From: JAWKWA01 sp041397765
GTDB lineage: Bacteria; Pseudomonadota; Alphaproteobacteria; Rhizobiales; Hyphomicrobiaceae
Assembly: GCA_041397765.1 (NCBI GenBank)
Contig: JAWKWA010000002.1
Coordinates: 62,001 to 126,000, forward strand
Reading direction: 5' to 3'
DNA length: 64,000 nt
Under the pieces are notes generated by a model. The model did no database searches, had not been told where the DNA came from, and saw only the letters and a program-made list of their open reading frames with translations. Shown in pieces: positions 1 to 10,696 of the stretch; within the stretch, counting starts at the first letter, position 1, and each line of letters opens with the position of its first letter. Position numbers and translations under genes: made by a program.

Positions 1-151
1 AGCGCGCCCATCCGCGCTCGTGAGCGGCATCTGGCAAGGCAGGCCGGCGCGGCGGCATGCCGGCCATGCGACGTGTCGCATAGGCGGTCGGGCCGCGGCT
101 TGATAGGGGGAGGGGTTTCCGCGAGCTTCAGAGAGAGGCAGCAGGCGCTCC

Positions 152-1129
152 GTGTCGAACGGGACCCAAGATCGCACGGCGCCGACCACGGTCGCCGGGA
201 GGCCGGCGGCTGGTTCCGTCGCCGGCACCGGCGCGATCGACTCGACCGGCATCGCCCTTGCTCTTTGCGGCGCGCTGCTCTTCTCGCTGAAGCCGATCTT
301 CATCAAGCTCAACTACGAGTACGATGTCGGCGCCTCGACGCAGCTTGCGCTCAGGATGCTGTTCTCGGTGCCGTTCTACAGCGCGATCGCCCTGCACGCG
401 CTGCGCAACCGCCGCGCCAAGGCGCTGCCGACCGACCTCTCCCGCCGCTCGCTGGTCTCGACCGTCCTGATCGGCTTTCTCGGCTACTACCTGACCGCGC
501 TGCTCGACATGGAGGGGCTGGCGCACATCACCGCGCAGTTCGAGCGCCTCATCCTCTTCACCTTCCCGACCTTCGTCGCCATCCTCGGCTACTGGTTCTT
601 CGGCGAGCGGCTGGGGCCACGCCACCTCGTCTCGATCGGGCTCACCTATCTGGGCCTTGCGACGATCTTCGCCCGTGACCTGCACAGCCTCGGCGACAGC
701 GTGGTGATCGGCACGGGCCTGGTGCTGACCTCGTCGGTCACCTATGCGATCTATCTGCTGCTCGCCAAGGGTCGCATTCGTGCGATGGGCAGCCAGCTCT
801 TCACCTCGATCTCGATGCTGGCAGGCACGGTCGGCACGCTCGGGCATTTTCTGGTTCTGCATCCGGTCAGCGATCTGATCGTGCCGATGCCGGTGGTGTG
901 GCTGTGCCTCGCCATGTCGATCCTCGCCACTTTCATTCCCTCGCTGCTGATCGCCGAGGCCATCAACCGGATCGGTCCGGGCCCGGCTAGCGTGACGACG
1001 GGGGCCGGGCCGATGTTCACGTCGCTGATGGCGATCTGGATCCTCGGCGAGGAGTTCTCGATCTGGCATGCGCTCGGCACCGCGCTGGTGATCGGCGGCA
1101 TCCTGGTGCTCAGTCGCGAGAGGAGCTGA
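152..1129 (+). CDS. DMT/EamA-family transporter
   Basis: This 325-residue protein has about ten hydrophobic segments in two EamA-like halves and lacks a signal peptide, so it is an inner-membrane drug/metabolite transporter of the DMT superfamily. Such proteins usually export amino acids or other small metabolites, but the substrate cannot be read from the sequence. The start is GTG at 152, with a GAGAGAGG purine run about 13 bases upstream. The N-terminal 30 residues are a polar Ala/Thr/Gly-rich tail before the first membrane segment. The 151 bases upstream show nothing I can name. A second unrelated-looking DMT protein lies at 5981. Confidence 0.85.
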   Translation: MSNGTQDRTAPTTVAGRPAAGSVAGTGAIDSTGIALALCGALLFSLKPIFIKLNYEYDVGASTQLALRMLFSVPFYSAIALHALRNRRAKALPTDLSRRSLVSTVLIGFLGYYLTALLDMEGLAHITAQFERLILFTFPTFVAILGYWFFGERLGPRHLVSIGLTYLGLATIFARDLHSLGDSVVIGTGLVLTSSVTYAIYLLLAKGRIRAMGSQLFTSISMLAGTVGTLGHFLVLHPVSDLIVPMPVVWLCLAMSILATFIPSLLIAEAINRIGPGPASVTTGAGPMFTSLMAIWILGEEFSIWHALGTALVIGGILVLSRERS

Positions 1130-1237
1130 GGCGAACGCCTCCGTTCGATCCTGCCGTGCGGCAGGCGCGGCTACACGCGGGCGCGAGGGCGCTGTAGGGT
1201 GGTCGCAACGAACGCATCTCCGCGGAAGGAGCCCAAC

Positions 1238-1933
1238 ATGGTGAAGCACGCACTGATCGTCGGCGCCGGCTCGGGCATCAGCGCCTCGTTCGCGCGCCTA
1301 CTGGCGAAGGAGGGCGCAAAGGTCGCTCTCTCTGCGCGAAGCACCGAGAAGCTCACCGATCTCGCCAGCGAAGCGAAGGGACCGCTCATCGCCTGCGATG
1401 CCTCGAAGCCGGCCGATGTGGAGCGGCTGTTTGCGACGCTCGACCGGGATTTCGGTGCGCTCGATCTGGTGCTCTACAATCCGAGCGCCCGCTCGCGCGG
1501 GCCGATCGCCACGCTCGATCCGGTCGAGGTCGAGACGGCGCTGATGGTGACCGCCTATGGCGGTTTCCTGGTCGGGCAGGCGGCGGCGAAACGCATGTTG
1601 GGCCGTGGGCAAGGCACGATCCTCTTCACCGGCGCGTCGGCGAGCGTGAAGGGCTATGCCCTGTCGGCACCTTTCGCGATGGGCAAATTCGCGCTGCGCG
1701 GTCTTGCCCAGTCGATGGCGCGCGAGCTGCATCCCAAGGGCATCCATGTCGGCCATTTCATCATCGACGGCATGGTGCGTAACGCGCAGAAGGGTACGGC
1801 CGACAAGCCGGGGGCACCCGACAGCACGCTCGATCCCGATGCGATCGCGGCGAGCTATCTCGATCTCGTGCGCCAGCCGCGCTCGGCCTGGACGTGGGAG
1901 GTCGAGCTCAGGCCCTGGGTCGAGACGTTCTGA
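1238..1933 (+). CDS. SDR-family protein lacking the catalytic tyrosine
   Basis: A 231-residue Rossmann-fold protein of the short-chain dehydrogenase/reductase family. The N-terminal nucleotide-binding motif reads GAGSGIS (residues ~9-15), and the serine-bearing strand reads FTGASAS. The usual YxxxK active site reads FAMGK, so the catalytic tyrosine is phenylalanine while the lysine is kept. I recall a subfamily of bacterial SDR proteins with the same change, so this is probably inherited and not damage. An ATG at 1238 was chosen over an earlier GTG because GGAAGGA lies at the right distance upstream and the Rossmann strand begins directly after it. The substrate is unknown. Confidence 0.85.
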   Translation: MVKHALIVGAGSGISASFARLLAKEGAKVALSARSTEKLTDLASEAKGPLIACDASKPADVERLFATLDRDFGALDLVLYNPSARSRGPIATLDPVEVETALMVTAYGGFLVGQAAAKRMLGRGQGTILFTGASASVKGYALSAPFAMGKFALRGLAQSMARELHPKGIHVGHFIIDGMVRNAQKGTADKPGAPDSTLDPDAIAASYLDLVRQPRSAWTWEVELRPWVETF

Positions 1934-2114
1934 GCGCTTGGTGCAACTCCAACCGAGCTGCCGCTTTGCGGGATCGGCCGGTCTCGCGGAGCCATGTTCG
2001 CGCGGGGTCGGACGGCGTTCGCCTTGTTCCGCACGCTGGCTTTTCCGGCCGGTCGCGGTTGCCTATAGTCCCGCCGACCGTCCTGTCACTCAATTTCCCC
2101 AGAGGCTGCGTTTC

Positions 2115-2606
2115 ATGTCCAATTCGCGTATCGGCCGCATCACTGCCCTTGCTGCGGCGTTGCTGATGGCCGCCGGCGGCGCAGTTCCCGCCGTCGCCGC
2201 CAAACCGGACGGGCTCAAATCGTTCGCGGGAAGCTGGTCGGGCGGCGGCACGGTGCGCATGTCGAACGGCACGACGCAGAAGATCAAATGCCGGGGCTCG
2301 GTCTCGGCCGGTGGCAGCTCGGCGCGCCAGCAGATCACCTGCGCCAGCACCAATCTAAGGCTTTCGATCTCGAGCAATATTTCGGTCAGCGGCAGCTCGC
2401 TGCGCGGCACGCTCAGGGAATCGGTGCAGGGCTTCACGGCCGGTCTCAGCGGTTCGACCACGGGCAACGGGTTCCATGTGTCGCTCAGCGGCCGCAATAC
2501 CAGCGCCAGCGGCTCGATCTCGGGCAGCGCCCGCTCGATGTCGATCAGCATCTCGGTGACCGGCAAGACGATCGCCTCGGTGCAGGTCTCGCTCAGCAAG
2601 CGGTGA
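2115..2606 (+). CDS. Secreted Ser/Gly-rich protein of unknown function
   Basis: A 163-residue protein with a clear Sec signal peptide: basic N-terminus, hydrophobic Ala/Leu stretch, and likely cleavage after AVAA near residue 29. The mature part is rich in Ser, Gly and Thr and looks like alternating beta strands. It carries two cysteines that could pair in the periplasm. Similar short secreted proteins (SWSGGG-type start, Cys pair, beta-rich tail) occur in Hyphomicrobiales as conserved hypotheticals. I cannot assign a function. ATG 2115 follows an AGAGG sequence and places the signal peptide at the very start. A symmetric hairpin follows the stop. Confidence 0.7.
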   Translation: MSNSRIGRITALAAALLMAAGGAVPAVAAKPDGLKSFAGSWSGGGTVRMSNGTTQKIKCRGSVSAGGSSARQQITCASTNLRLSISSNISVSGSSLRGTLRESVQGFTAGLSGSTTGNGFHVSLSGRNTSASGSISGSARSMSISISVTGKTIASVQVSLSKR

Positions 2607-2639
2607 GCCGGCGGCCTCCACCGCTCACTGGCATGCAAG

Positions 2640-2667
2640 AAGGGCCGGGGATCGCTCCCCGGCCCTT
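2640..2667. terminator. Bidirectional terminator hairpin
   Basis: An 11-bp perfect stem (AAGGGCCGGGG pairing with CCCCGGCCCTT) with a 6-base loop sits between the convergent secreted-protein gene and the HU gene. It has short T-rich flanks on both strands and could end transcription from either side. Confidence 0.6.
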
Positions 2668-2750
2668 GTCGGTCGATGCCGATGGTCGCTGCGTCACGTT
2701 TCCCGCTTCCAGGACATTCGTCGGCGCGGGGCGCGTGGCCGCGCGGACCG

Positions 2751-3110
2751 TCAGATCATCTCCTTCAGTTCCTTGGCGACGCGGAAGGCGACCTTCTTCG
2801 ACGCCTTGATCTTGATCTGCTCGCCGGTCGCGGGATTGCGACCCATGCGCGCCGGGCGCTTCCTGACCTGCATGGTGCCGAACTTGGCGATGCGGATCTT
2901 CTTGCCCTTCTTCAGATGCGTGCCGATCATGTCGATCATCTCGGCGAGCATCTCGTTGACCTGCTTCTTGGGCAGATTGTGCGTCTCGGCGAGGGTGGTG
3001 CCGAGGTGCTTCAGCGTGACGGTCTCGACCTTGGCCACATCGGCCTTGGCGGTCTTGGTGGCGGCAGTCTTGGTCGCCTTCTTTGCGACGGTGCGCTTCG
3101 GAGTCTTCAT
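2751..3110 (-). CDS. HU-family DNA-binding protein with a basic N-terminal tail
   Basis: A 119-residue nucleoid protein. Residues ~30-119 are a complete HU/IHF domain, with the GRNPATGE signature in the DNA-binding arm and basic KKGKKIRIAKFG strands. Residues 1-28 are an added tail of Lys, Thr and Ala (several KKA/TKTA units), resembling the basic tails of some eukaryotic-like or mycobacterial HU proteins but at the N-terminus. The tail probably adds non-specific DNA contact. The gene is monocistronic, convergent with the secreted-protein gene. Its promoter should lie in the relatively AT-rich 3140-3230 segment upstream. Confidence 0.9.
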   Translation of the reverse strand: MKTPKRTVAKKATKTAATKTAKADVAKVETVTLKHLGTTLAETHNLPKKQVNEMLAEMIDMIGTHLKKGKKIRIAKFGTMQVRKRPARMGRNPATGEQIKIKASKKVAFRVAKELKEMI

Positions 3111-3316
3111 GGGATTGGTTCCATCTCGGGGCCGTCGTCAGAACCCGCGGTTCTAACTATCTGAGAGCGCTTCGGTTATTTGATTTGCTGCGGAGTTAAA
3201 ACTGCGCTCGTGCGACAAAAGCCCGAAAACGCTGCCTGCGTTGCGCCCTTACCACGCTTTTTCGCGCCGGGGATAGCGGATTCGCCCGGTTTTCCGAGGT
3301 TTTTCGCAACGGACCA

Positions 3317-4003
3317 TCAACTTCGCCGCGAAATTGCTGCCTCGATGAGCGCCCGCGCGTCATCCGAATCCCATTCGGCGGGGCCGACGAGCCGGCCGAT
3401 CTCGCGGCCTTCGCGGTCGATGAGAAGCGTCGTCGGCATGCCGAAAACCTTGAGGCCCTTGGAGACGCTCGCCTCGTCCTCGACATAGAGACCGAGGGCG
3501 CGGACGCCGGTATCGGCGAAGAACTTCTCGGCCTTGGCCGGGCCGCCGCGATCGGTATTGACGGCGACGACCTCGAAATCCTTGCCGCCGAGCCGGGCCT
3601 GCAGGCTGTCGAGCGCCGGCATCTCCTTGCGGCAGGGCGCGCACCAGGTGGCCCAGATGTTGAGGAGGATCACCCGGCCCTGAAGATCGCGGCCCGTCAG
3701 CTTGCGGCCGGCGCGGTCGGTCAGGGTGAAGGCGGGCAAGGGCGCCGGCTCCTTGTGGAAGACGAAGGTCGTCATGGTGCCGCGGTTGAGGCCGGCGAGC
3801 GTCTTGTCGGCCGGCTGCGGTCCCCCGCCCGTGGAGGTGGTGGCGGTGGCAGGCGGCGTTTCGGCCGTGTCCGTGCCGTCGTTGCCAGGTCCAGGCAGTT
3901 GCACATATATGGCGATGAATCCCGCCAAGGCCGCCGCCGCTGCCGCCATCGCATAGGTTCTGAGCGTCGGACCGCCGCTCCTCTTCACCGGATCGTTCGT
4001 CAT
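3317..4003 (-). CDS. tlpA: TlpA-family membrane-anchored thioredoxin
   Basis: A 228-residue thiol-disulfide oxidoreductase. One N-terminal membrane anchor (residues ~15-36) is followed by a Pro/Thr-rich periplasmic linker and a thioredoxin domain with the redox motif WCAPC. The cis-proline loop reads GMPTTLLID. TlpA proteins reduce periplasmic apo-cytochromes or copper chaperones during respiratory-chain maturation. ATG 4003 is preferred; TTG 4012 and GTG 4009 are in-frame alternatives. The start is divergent to argH and the two ATG codons share CATG at 4001-4004, so each gene's leader and promoter must lie inside the other gene or both messages are nearly leaderless. Confidence 0.9.
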   Translation of the reverse strand: MTNDPVKRSGGPTLRTYAMAAAAAALAGFIAIYVQLPGPGNDGTDTAETPPATATTSTGGGPQPADKTLAGLNRGTMTTFVFHKEPAPLPAFTLTDRAGRKLTGRDLQGRVILLNIWATWCAPCRKEMPALDSLQARLGGKDFEVVAVNTDRGGPAKAEKFFADTGVRALGLYVEDEASVSKGLKVFGMPTTLLIDREGREIGRLVGPAEWDSDDARALIEAAISRRS

Positions 4004-5471
4004 GACCACCAATCGTCAAAAGAAGCCCGCCGCGACCGGTGCGGCACCGAAGGAGCAGGCACCGAAGGGGGCGGACCAGAACGCCATGTGGGGCGGGCGC
4101 TTCGCCGCCGGACCTGCCGCCATCATGGCCGAGATCAATGCCTCGATCGGCTTCGACAAGCGCCTTGCGCCGCAGGATATCGCCGGCTCGAAGGCCCATG
4201 CCGCCATGCTCGCGGAGGCCGGCATCATCGCATCGGAGGATGCCAAGCGGATCATCGAGGGTCTAGACACGATCCTGTCAGAGATCGAGGACGGCCGCTT
4301 CGTCTACTCCACGGCGCTGGAGGACGTCCATATGAACGTCGAGAACCGCCTCAAGGAGGTGATCGGCGCGCCGGCCGGGCGGCTCCACACCGCGCGCTCG
4401 CGCAACGATCAGGTGGCGACCGATTTCCGGCTCTGGGTGCGCGACCAGATCGATGCCATCGATCCGGGGCTCGCGGCGCTGCAGGGTGCGCTCGCCCGCA
4501 AGGCTGCCGACTATGCCGATGCGGTGATGCCCGGCTATACCCATCTCCAGACCGCCCAGCCGGTGACCTTCGGCCACCACTGTCTCGCCTATGTCGAGAT
4601 GATCGCGCGCGATCGCGGCCGGTTCGCGGATGCCCGGCGGCGGCTCAACGAATGCCCGCTCGGCAGCGCCGCGCTCGCCGGCACCTCCTTTCCGATCGAC
4701 CGGACCATGACGGCGAAGGCGCTCGGCTTCGACCGGCCGACCGCCAACTCGCTCGACAGCGTCGCCGACCGCGATTTCGTGCTCGAGACGCTGTCGGCGG
4801 CGGCGATCTCGGCGATGCATCTCTCCCGGCTCGCCGAGGAGATCGTCATCTGGATGAGCGCGGAGTTCCGCTTCGTGAGGCTGACGGATGCCTTCACGAC
4901 CGGCTCATCGATCATGCCGCAGAAGCGCAATCCGGATGCGGCCGAGCTGGTCCGCGCCAAGATCGGGCGGATCGCCGGCGGTTTCCAGAGCCTCTTGATG
5001 GTGATGAAGGGGCTGCCGCTCACCTATTCCAAGGACATGCAGGAGGACAAGGAGGTCACGTTCGACGCCCTCGACGCCTATGCGCTCGCCGTCGCGGCCA
5101 TGACCGGCATGGTCGAGGATCTCGAGCCCGATCGCGAGCGGATGGCGGCGGCGGCGGGCCGGGGCTTCTCCACGGCGACCGATCTCGCCGACTGGCTGGT
5201 CCGGACGCTGGGTCTGCCGTTCCGCGAGGCCCATCACGTGACCGGCCGCATCGTCGCGGAGGCCGAGGCGCGCGGTTGCGGCCTCGAGGACCTGCCGCTC
5301 GAGGCCATGCAGGCGGTCGAGCCGCGGATCGGCAAGCCGGTCTACGAGGTGCTCGGCGTCGAGCGCTCGGTCCGCAGCCGGACGAGCTATGGGGGAACGG
5401 CGCCACAGAACGTGCGCAAAATGGCCGCCGGCTGGCTGAAGCGGTTGGAAAAAGACATGAAGCGGGGCTAA
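4002..5471 (+). CDS. argH: Argininosuccinate lyase
   Basis: A 489-residue enzyme that splits argininosuccinate into arginine and fumarate, the last step of arginine synthesis, in the cytosol. The protein contains MWGGRF near residue 29, the fumarase/ASL superfamily signature GSSIMPQKRNP (catalytic Ser loop), and HTARSRNDQ. The 28 residues before MWGGRF are a polar Lys/Ala-rich extension. No in-frame start exists between 4002 and the ATG at 4086, which would remove the extension. The start codon overlaps that of divergent tlpA. An lptM-like gene follows after about 120 bases. Confidence 0.95.
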   Translation: MTTNRQKKPAATGAAPKEQAPKGADQNAMWGGRFAAGPAAIMAEINASIGFDKRLAPQDIAGSKAHAAMLAEAGIIASEDAKRIIEGLDTILSEIEDGRFVYSTALEDVHMNVENRLKEVIGAPAGRLHTARSRNDQVATDFRLWVRDQIDAIDPGLAALQGALARKAADYADAVMPGYTHLQTAQPVTFGHHCLAYVEMIARDRGRFADARRRLNECPLGSAALAGTSFPIDRTMTAKALGFDRPTANSLDSVADRDFVLETLSAAAISAMHLSRLAEEIVIWMSAEFRFVRLTDAFTTGSSIMPQKRNPDAAELVRAKIGRIAGGFQSLLMVMKGLPLTYSKDMQEDKEVTFDALDAYALAVAAMTGMVEDLEPDRERMAAAAGRGFSTATDLADWLVRTLGLPFREAHHVTGRIVAEAEARGCGLEDLPLEAMQAVEPRIGKPVYEVLGVERSVRSRTSYGGTAPQNVRKMAAGWLKRLEKDMKRG

Positions 5472-5593
5472 AAGGGGCGTTGAGTGGCAGCCAGAGCGTC
5501 TGGCCGCCGCGGCTTTCGTGCGCGCAGACCTCCTAAACGGTCCGCCCCGCTTTGCGGGCGGGCGGCGCGCCCAGGGAACGGGACGGTAAATCC

Positions 5594-5788
5594 ATGTTGG
5601 CACGGCTCGGTCTCGGTATCGCCATCCTCGCTCTTGCGGGCGGCCTCGCCGGGTGCGGCGTGCGCGGTCCCCTCGAGCCGCCGCCGAGCGCCACGGCCGA
5701 CGACGGTACGACGGGCGCCGTCGACCAGAGGGATGCCAGCGCCGGCAAGTCCAACAAGACCTTCGTGCTCGACGGCCTGATCCAGTAG
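5594..5788 (+). CDS. lptM: LptM-like small outer-membrane lipoprotein
   Basis: A 64-residue lipoprotein. The signal peptide ends in a lipobox (LAGC, Cys ~21). Directly after the cysteine comes GVRGPLEPP, which matches the conserved C-G-x-[KR]-G-P-L-x-x-P start of LptM/YifL. In Enterobacteria LptM binds the LptD-LptE complex and helps LptD disulfide formation and LPS export. The alphaproteobacterial homologue is assigned by motif only. ATG 5594 places the signal peptide at the start. It follows argH in the same direction. In many relatives lysA comes next, but here lysA is ~29 kb away. Confidence 0.75.
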   Translation: MLARLGLGIAILALAGGLAGCGVRGPLEPPPSATADDGTTGAVDQRDASAGKSNKTFVLDGLIQ

Positions 5789-5980
5789 CGCCGAGGCTGC
5801 CTGCGAGGGGGCGGGGCCGGGCCATTGCAGCCGGCCGTGGCTTTCGATGCGGGCGGCGATCCCGATAGCCGACGCTCGACCTTTCAGGTGACCTGATCGC
5901 CGAAGCAGCAGGAAGTCGATGACGGCCGGTCGGTGCTCTGCTCCCATCCTCCCACAGCCCGATGCCGTCCAGATCCCGCC

Positions 5981-6871
5981 ATGCGTGACAAGACCCTCCT
6001 GCCGAGCCTCGGCGTCGCCGGCTCCGGAGCCCTTTGGGGGCTCTACTGGATCCCGATCTCGATTTTCAATGCGCGCGGGCTGGACGGTGCCTGGGTGGCG
6101 CTCGTGATGTTCGCGATCTCGGTGCTGCTGCTCGCCGGTCCCTTCCTGGCGCGGCGCGACCGGGGAGGCGGGCATCTGGCGTCGCAGCTCACGACCGGCC
6201 TGCTCTGCGGTGGCGCCTTCATGCTCTACTCGGTCAGCCTGGTGCTCACCGACGTCGTGCATTCGATCCTGCTGTTCTATGTGACGCCGGTATGGAGCAC
6301 GCTTCTCGGGGCGCTGCTGCTCGGCGAGCGCATCACGCCGTCACGGATCGCGGCAATCGTGCTGGGGCTTGCCGGGCTTCTCCTCGTCCTTCACGCCGGC
6401 GCGGGCATTCCGTGGCCACGCAATCTCGGCGACTGGCTGTCGCTGCTGGCCGGCGTGATCTGGGCCTATGGCTCGCTGCGGCTGTTCGCCAGCGAGGACG
6501 GGCGGCTCGGGGAGACGGTGTTCTTCTTCAGTCTCGGCGGTCTCCTGGTGTCGGCGGTGTTCGTCCTCTTGCCGATCGAGGGCCTGTCGGGTGGAGTGCC
6601 CCATGCCGCCATCCTCGCCAATCTGCCTTGGCTGGTGGCGATGTCGGTGCTGGTGTTCGTGCCCTCGACCTATCTGATCGCCTGGGGCGCGCATGTCATC
6701 AGCCCGGGCCGGGTCGGCATCCTGCTGATGACGGAGGTGGTGGTCGGAACCGTCACCAGCGCGCTCTTCTCGTCGGCACCGTTCGGCTGGCACGAGGCGG
6801 CGGGAGCCTTGCTCATCCTTGCCGCCGCCCTCGTCGATGTGCTCGGCCGCAGCCGGCTGCAGCCGGCCTGA
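5981..6871 (+). CDS. DMT/EamA-family transporter
   Basis: A 296-residue inner-membrane protein with about ten hydrophobic segments and an EamA-type repeat; the start (GALWGLYWIPI) is typical of the first helix of DMT exporters. ATG 5981 was chosen because an upstream ATG at 5933 would add a soluble Pro-rich stretch. The substrate is unknown. It stands between the lptM-like gene and the convergent opp operon, so it probably has its own promoter in the ~190-base gap upstream. Confidence 0.85.
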   Translation: MRDKTLLPSLGVAGSGALWGLYWIPISIFNARGLDGAWVALVMFAISVLLLAGPFLARRDRGGGHLASQLTTGLLCGGAFMLYSVSLVLTDVVHSILLFYVTPVWSTLLGALLLGERITPSRIAAIVLGLAGLLLVLHAGAGIPWPRNLGDWLSLLAGVIWAYGSLRLFASEDGRLGETVFFFSLGGLLVSAVFVLLPIEGLSGGVPHAAILANLPWLVAMSVLVFVPSTYLIAWGAHVISPGRVGILLMTEVVVGTVTSALFSSAPFGWHEAAGALLILAAALVDVLGRSRLQPA

Positions 6872-6919
6872 GCGTTCGGGCCCGGCCAAGCTGGTCGCCC
6901 GCCTTCGGAAATCGACCGA

Positions 6920-8539
<1,620 letters not shown>

Positions 8540-8540
8540 C

Positions 8541-9692
8541 TCAGCGGTCCTTGGGATCGAGGGCATCGCGCAGGCCGTCGCCGATGAAATTCAGCGCGAA
8601 CAGCGTCGAGGTCAGGAAGAACGAGGGAAAGGCCAGCATCCAGTTGGCCGAGGGCATGTTCTTGGCGCCTTGCGCGATCAGCACGCCCCAGCTCGTCATC
8701 GGCTCCTGCACGCCGAGGCCGAGGAAGGAGAGGAAACTCTCGAGGATGATGACCTGCGGCACGAGCAGCGTCATGTAGACGACGACGGGACCGAGTGTGT
8801 TGGGCACGACGTGGCGCAGCAGGATGCCGGCATTGGAGACGCCGAGCGCCTCGGCTGCCTGCACATATTCCTGGCGCTTGATCGACAGCGTCTGGCCGCG
8901 GACGATGCGCGCCATATCGAGCCAGAGCACGGCGCCGACGGCGATGAACATCAGCACGAAATTCCGCCCGAAAAACACCACCAGCATGATGACGAAAAAG
9001 ATGAACGGCAGCGAGTAGAGCACATCGACGATGCGCATCATGACATTGTCGACGCGCCCGCCGACGAAGCCGGCGGTGGCGCCGTAGACGACGCCGATGG
9101 TGATGGCGACGAAGCCGGCGAGCAGCCCGATCGACAGCGAGACGCGGCCGGCGATCAGCGTGCGCGTGAAGAGGTCGCGGCCATTGGAATCGGTGCCGAA
9201 CAGGAAGTAGTGGCGGGCGATGTCGGCGGTCATCGTCACCCTGGTGCCGTCGTCGGAGCGCGCGGTGATGCGGGCGCCCGAGAAGCTCGACTGGCGGTCG
9301 ATGTAGCGGGTATTGCGCTCGTCGATGGGCTTTGCCGAAGCGAGCTCGATGACGACGGTGCCGCCGTCGCGCCGCCAGCCGACGAGGTCGAGGCGCGCGC
9401 GCTTCGCCGCCTCGCCGAGCGAGACGGCGATGTCGGCCTCGTGGGGATAGGGCTCGAGGCTGGCGGGCACCTTGACGAAATCGGGATAGACCTCGTCGAA
9501 GGGATGGGGCGCGGCCCAGGGGCCGATCAGGCAGACGAGGGTCATCAGCGCCAGATAGACGAGGCTGACGACAGCGGCCTTGTTGGCGCGCAGGCGGACG
9601 AGCGCATCGCCCCAAAGAGAACGACCGCGCACCGGCGCGGAGGCCGTGCCATCCCCGGTCACGCGGACGGTCTCCTCGCGCTGATCAGTCAT
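8541..9692 (-). CDS. oppC: Peptide ABC importer permease, OppC type
   Basis: A 383-residue inner-membrane permease of the OppC/DppC family. The first helix (~residues 36-60) is followed by a long periplasmic insert (~65-160) before the usual FGTDSNGRDLFTR motif and the five remaining helices. The cytoplasmic EAA loop is ALGVSNAGILLRHVVPN. The insert makes it ~80 residues longer than E. coli OppC. This longer form is, as I recall, common in Rhizobiales. It overlaps oppB by 8 bases and is followed immediately by oppDF. Confidence 0.9.
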   Translation of the reverse strand: MTDQREETVRVTGDGTASAPVRGRSLWGDALVRLRANKAAVVSLVYLALMTLVCLIGPWAAPHPFDEVYPDFVKVPASLEPYPHEADIAVSLGEAAKRARLDLVGWRRDGGTVVIELASAKPIDERNTRYIDRQSSFSGARITARSDDGTRVTMTADIARHYFLFGTDSNGRDLFTRTLIAGRVSLSIGLLAGFVAITIGVVYGATAGFVGGRVDNVMMRIVDVLYSLPFIFFVIMLVVFFGRNFVLMFIAVGAVLWLDMARIVRGQTLSIKRQEYVQAAEALGVSNAGILLRHVVPNTLGPVVVYMTLLVPQVIILESFLSFLGLGVQEPMTSWGVLIAQGAKNMPSANWMLAFPSFFLTSTLFALNFIGDGLRDALDPKDR

Positions 9693-10608
9693 AGCGCACC
9701 CGAGGATCGAGCGCCGAATAGAGGATGTCGACGATCAGGTTGAAGACGATGGTGAAGACGGCGATGATTACGACGGTGCCCATCACGACGGTGTAGTCGC
9801 GGTTGAGCGCGGCCTCGACGAAATAGCGGCCGATGCCGGGAATGGCGAAGATGGTCTCGACGATCACCGAGCCGGTGAGGAGCGCGGCGGCGGCCGGTCC
9901 GATATAGGAGACGATCGGCAGCAAGGCGCCGCGCAGTGCATGTTTCAGAACGACGGTCGCGCCCGGCAGCCCCATGGCGCGCGCGGTGCGGATGTGGTTG
10001 GAGCGCAGGGCTTCGATCATGGCGGCGCGCATCAGCCGCGCGACGATGGCGATCTGCGGCAGCGCGAGCGTCAGGATCGGCATCACCTTGTTGGCGAGGG
10101 CGCCGTCGCCCCAGCCGCCGACCGGGAGCCAGCGGAGCGCAAGGCCGAAACCGAGTTGCAGGAGCGGGGCGATCACGAAGGTCGGGATGGTGCTGCCGGC
10201 AGTCGCCAGCGCGACGACGGTGTAGTCGGCGGCACGGTTCTGCCGCAGCGCCGCGACGATGCCGAGCGTGCCGCCGACGAGGAGCGCGAGCAGAAGAGCG
10301 GAGGCGCCGAGCTGGATCGAGACCGGCAGGCCGGCGCGGAAGAGGTCCGCGACGGTGAAGTCGGGCAGCACGTAGCTCGGCCCGAGGTCGCCGTGCAGGA
10401 GGTTCCAGAGATAGTCGAGATACTGCATGTAGAGCGGCTCATCGAGCCGGAACATGCGCTCCAGATTGCGGATGATGGTCGGGTTGAGGCCCTTCTCGAG
10501 ATTGAAGGGGCCGCCGGGCGCCACGCGCATCAGGAAGAAGCTGACCGTCACGATGACGAACAGCGTCGGAATGGCGGTCAAGAGCCGCTTGAGGACGTAT
10601 CGCAGCAT
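9685..10608 (-). CDS. oppB: Peptide ABC importer permease, OppB type
   Basis: A 307-residue permease closely matching E. coli OppB in length and sequence layout: MLRYVLKRLL start, RVAPGGPF after helix 1, LNRDYTVVMG near the C-terminus and an ALDPRVRYD end. The EAA loop reads AMGLPGATVVLKHALRGALLP. It forms the membrane channel with OppC. ATG 10608 was chosen over the ATG at 10620 because it lines up with the OppB start. The gap to oppA upstream is under 90 bases, so all four genes are probably one transcript. Confidence 0.9.
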   Translation of the reverse strand: MLRYVLKRLLTAIPTLFVIVTVSFFLMRVAPGGPFNLEKGLNPTIIRNLERMFRLDEPLYMQYLDYLWNLLHGDLGPSYVLPDFTVADLFRAGLPVSIQLGASALLLALLVGGTLGIVAALRQNRAADYTVVALATAGSTIPTFVIAPLLQLGFGLALRWLPVGGWGDGALANKVMPILTLALPQIAIVARLMRAAMIEALRSNHIRTARAMGLPGATVVLKHALRGALLPIVSYIGPAAAALLTGSVIVETIFAIPGIGRYFVEAALNRDYTVVMGTVVIIAVFTIVFNLIVDILYSALDPRVRYD

Positions 10609-10696
10609 GCCGCGCTCCACTCGCCGAGCAACGGGCGGGCGCGCCGTCCCGCAGCCCTTGGGCCACGGGACGGTTCACCCGCCGGAGGGGAGCGCC

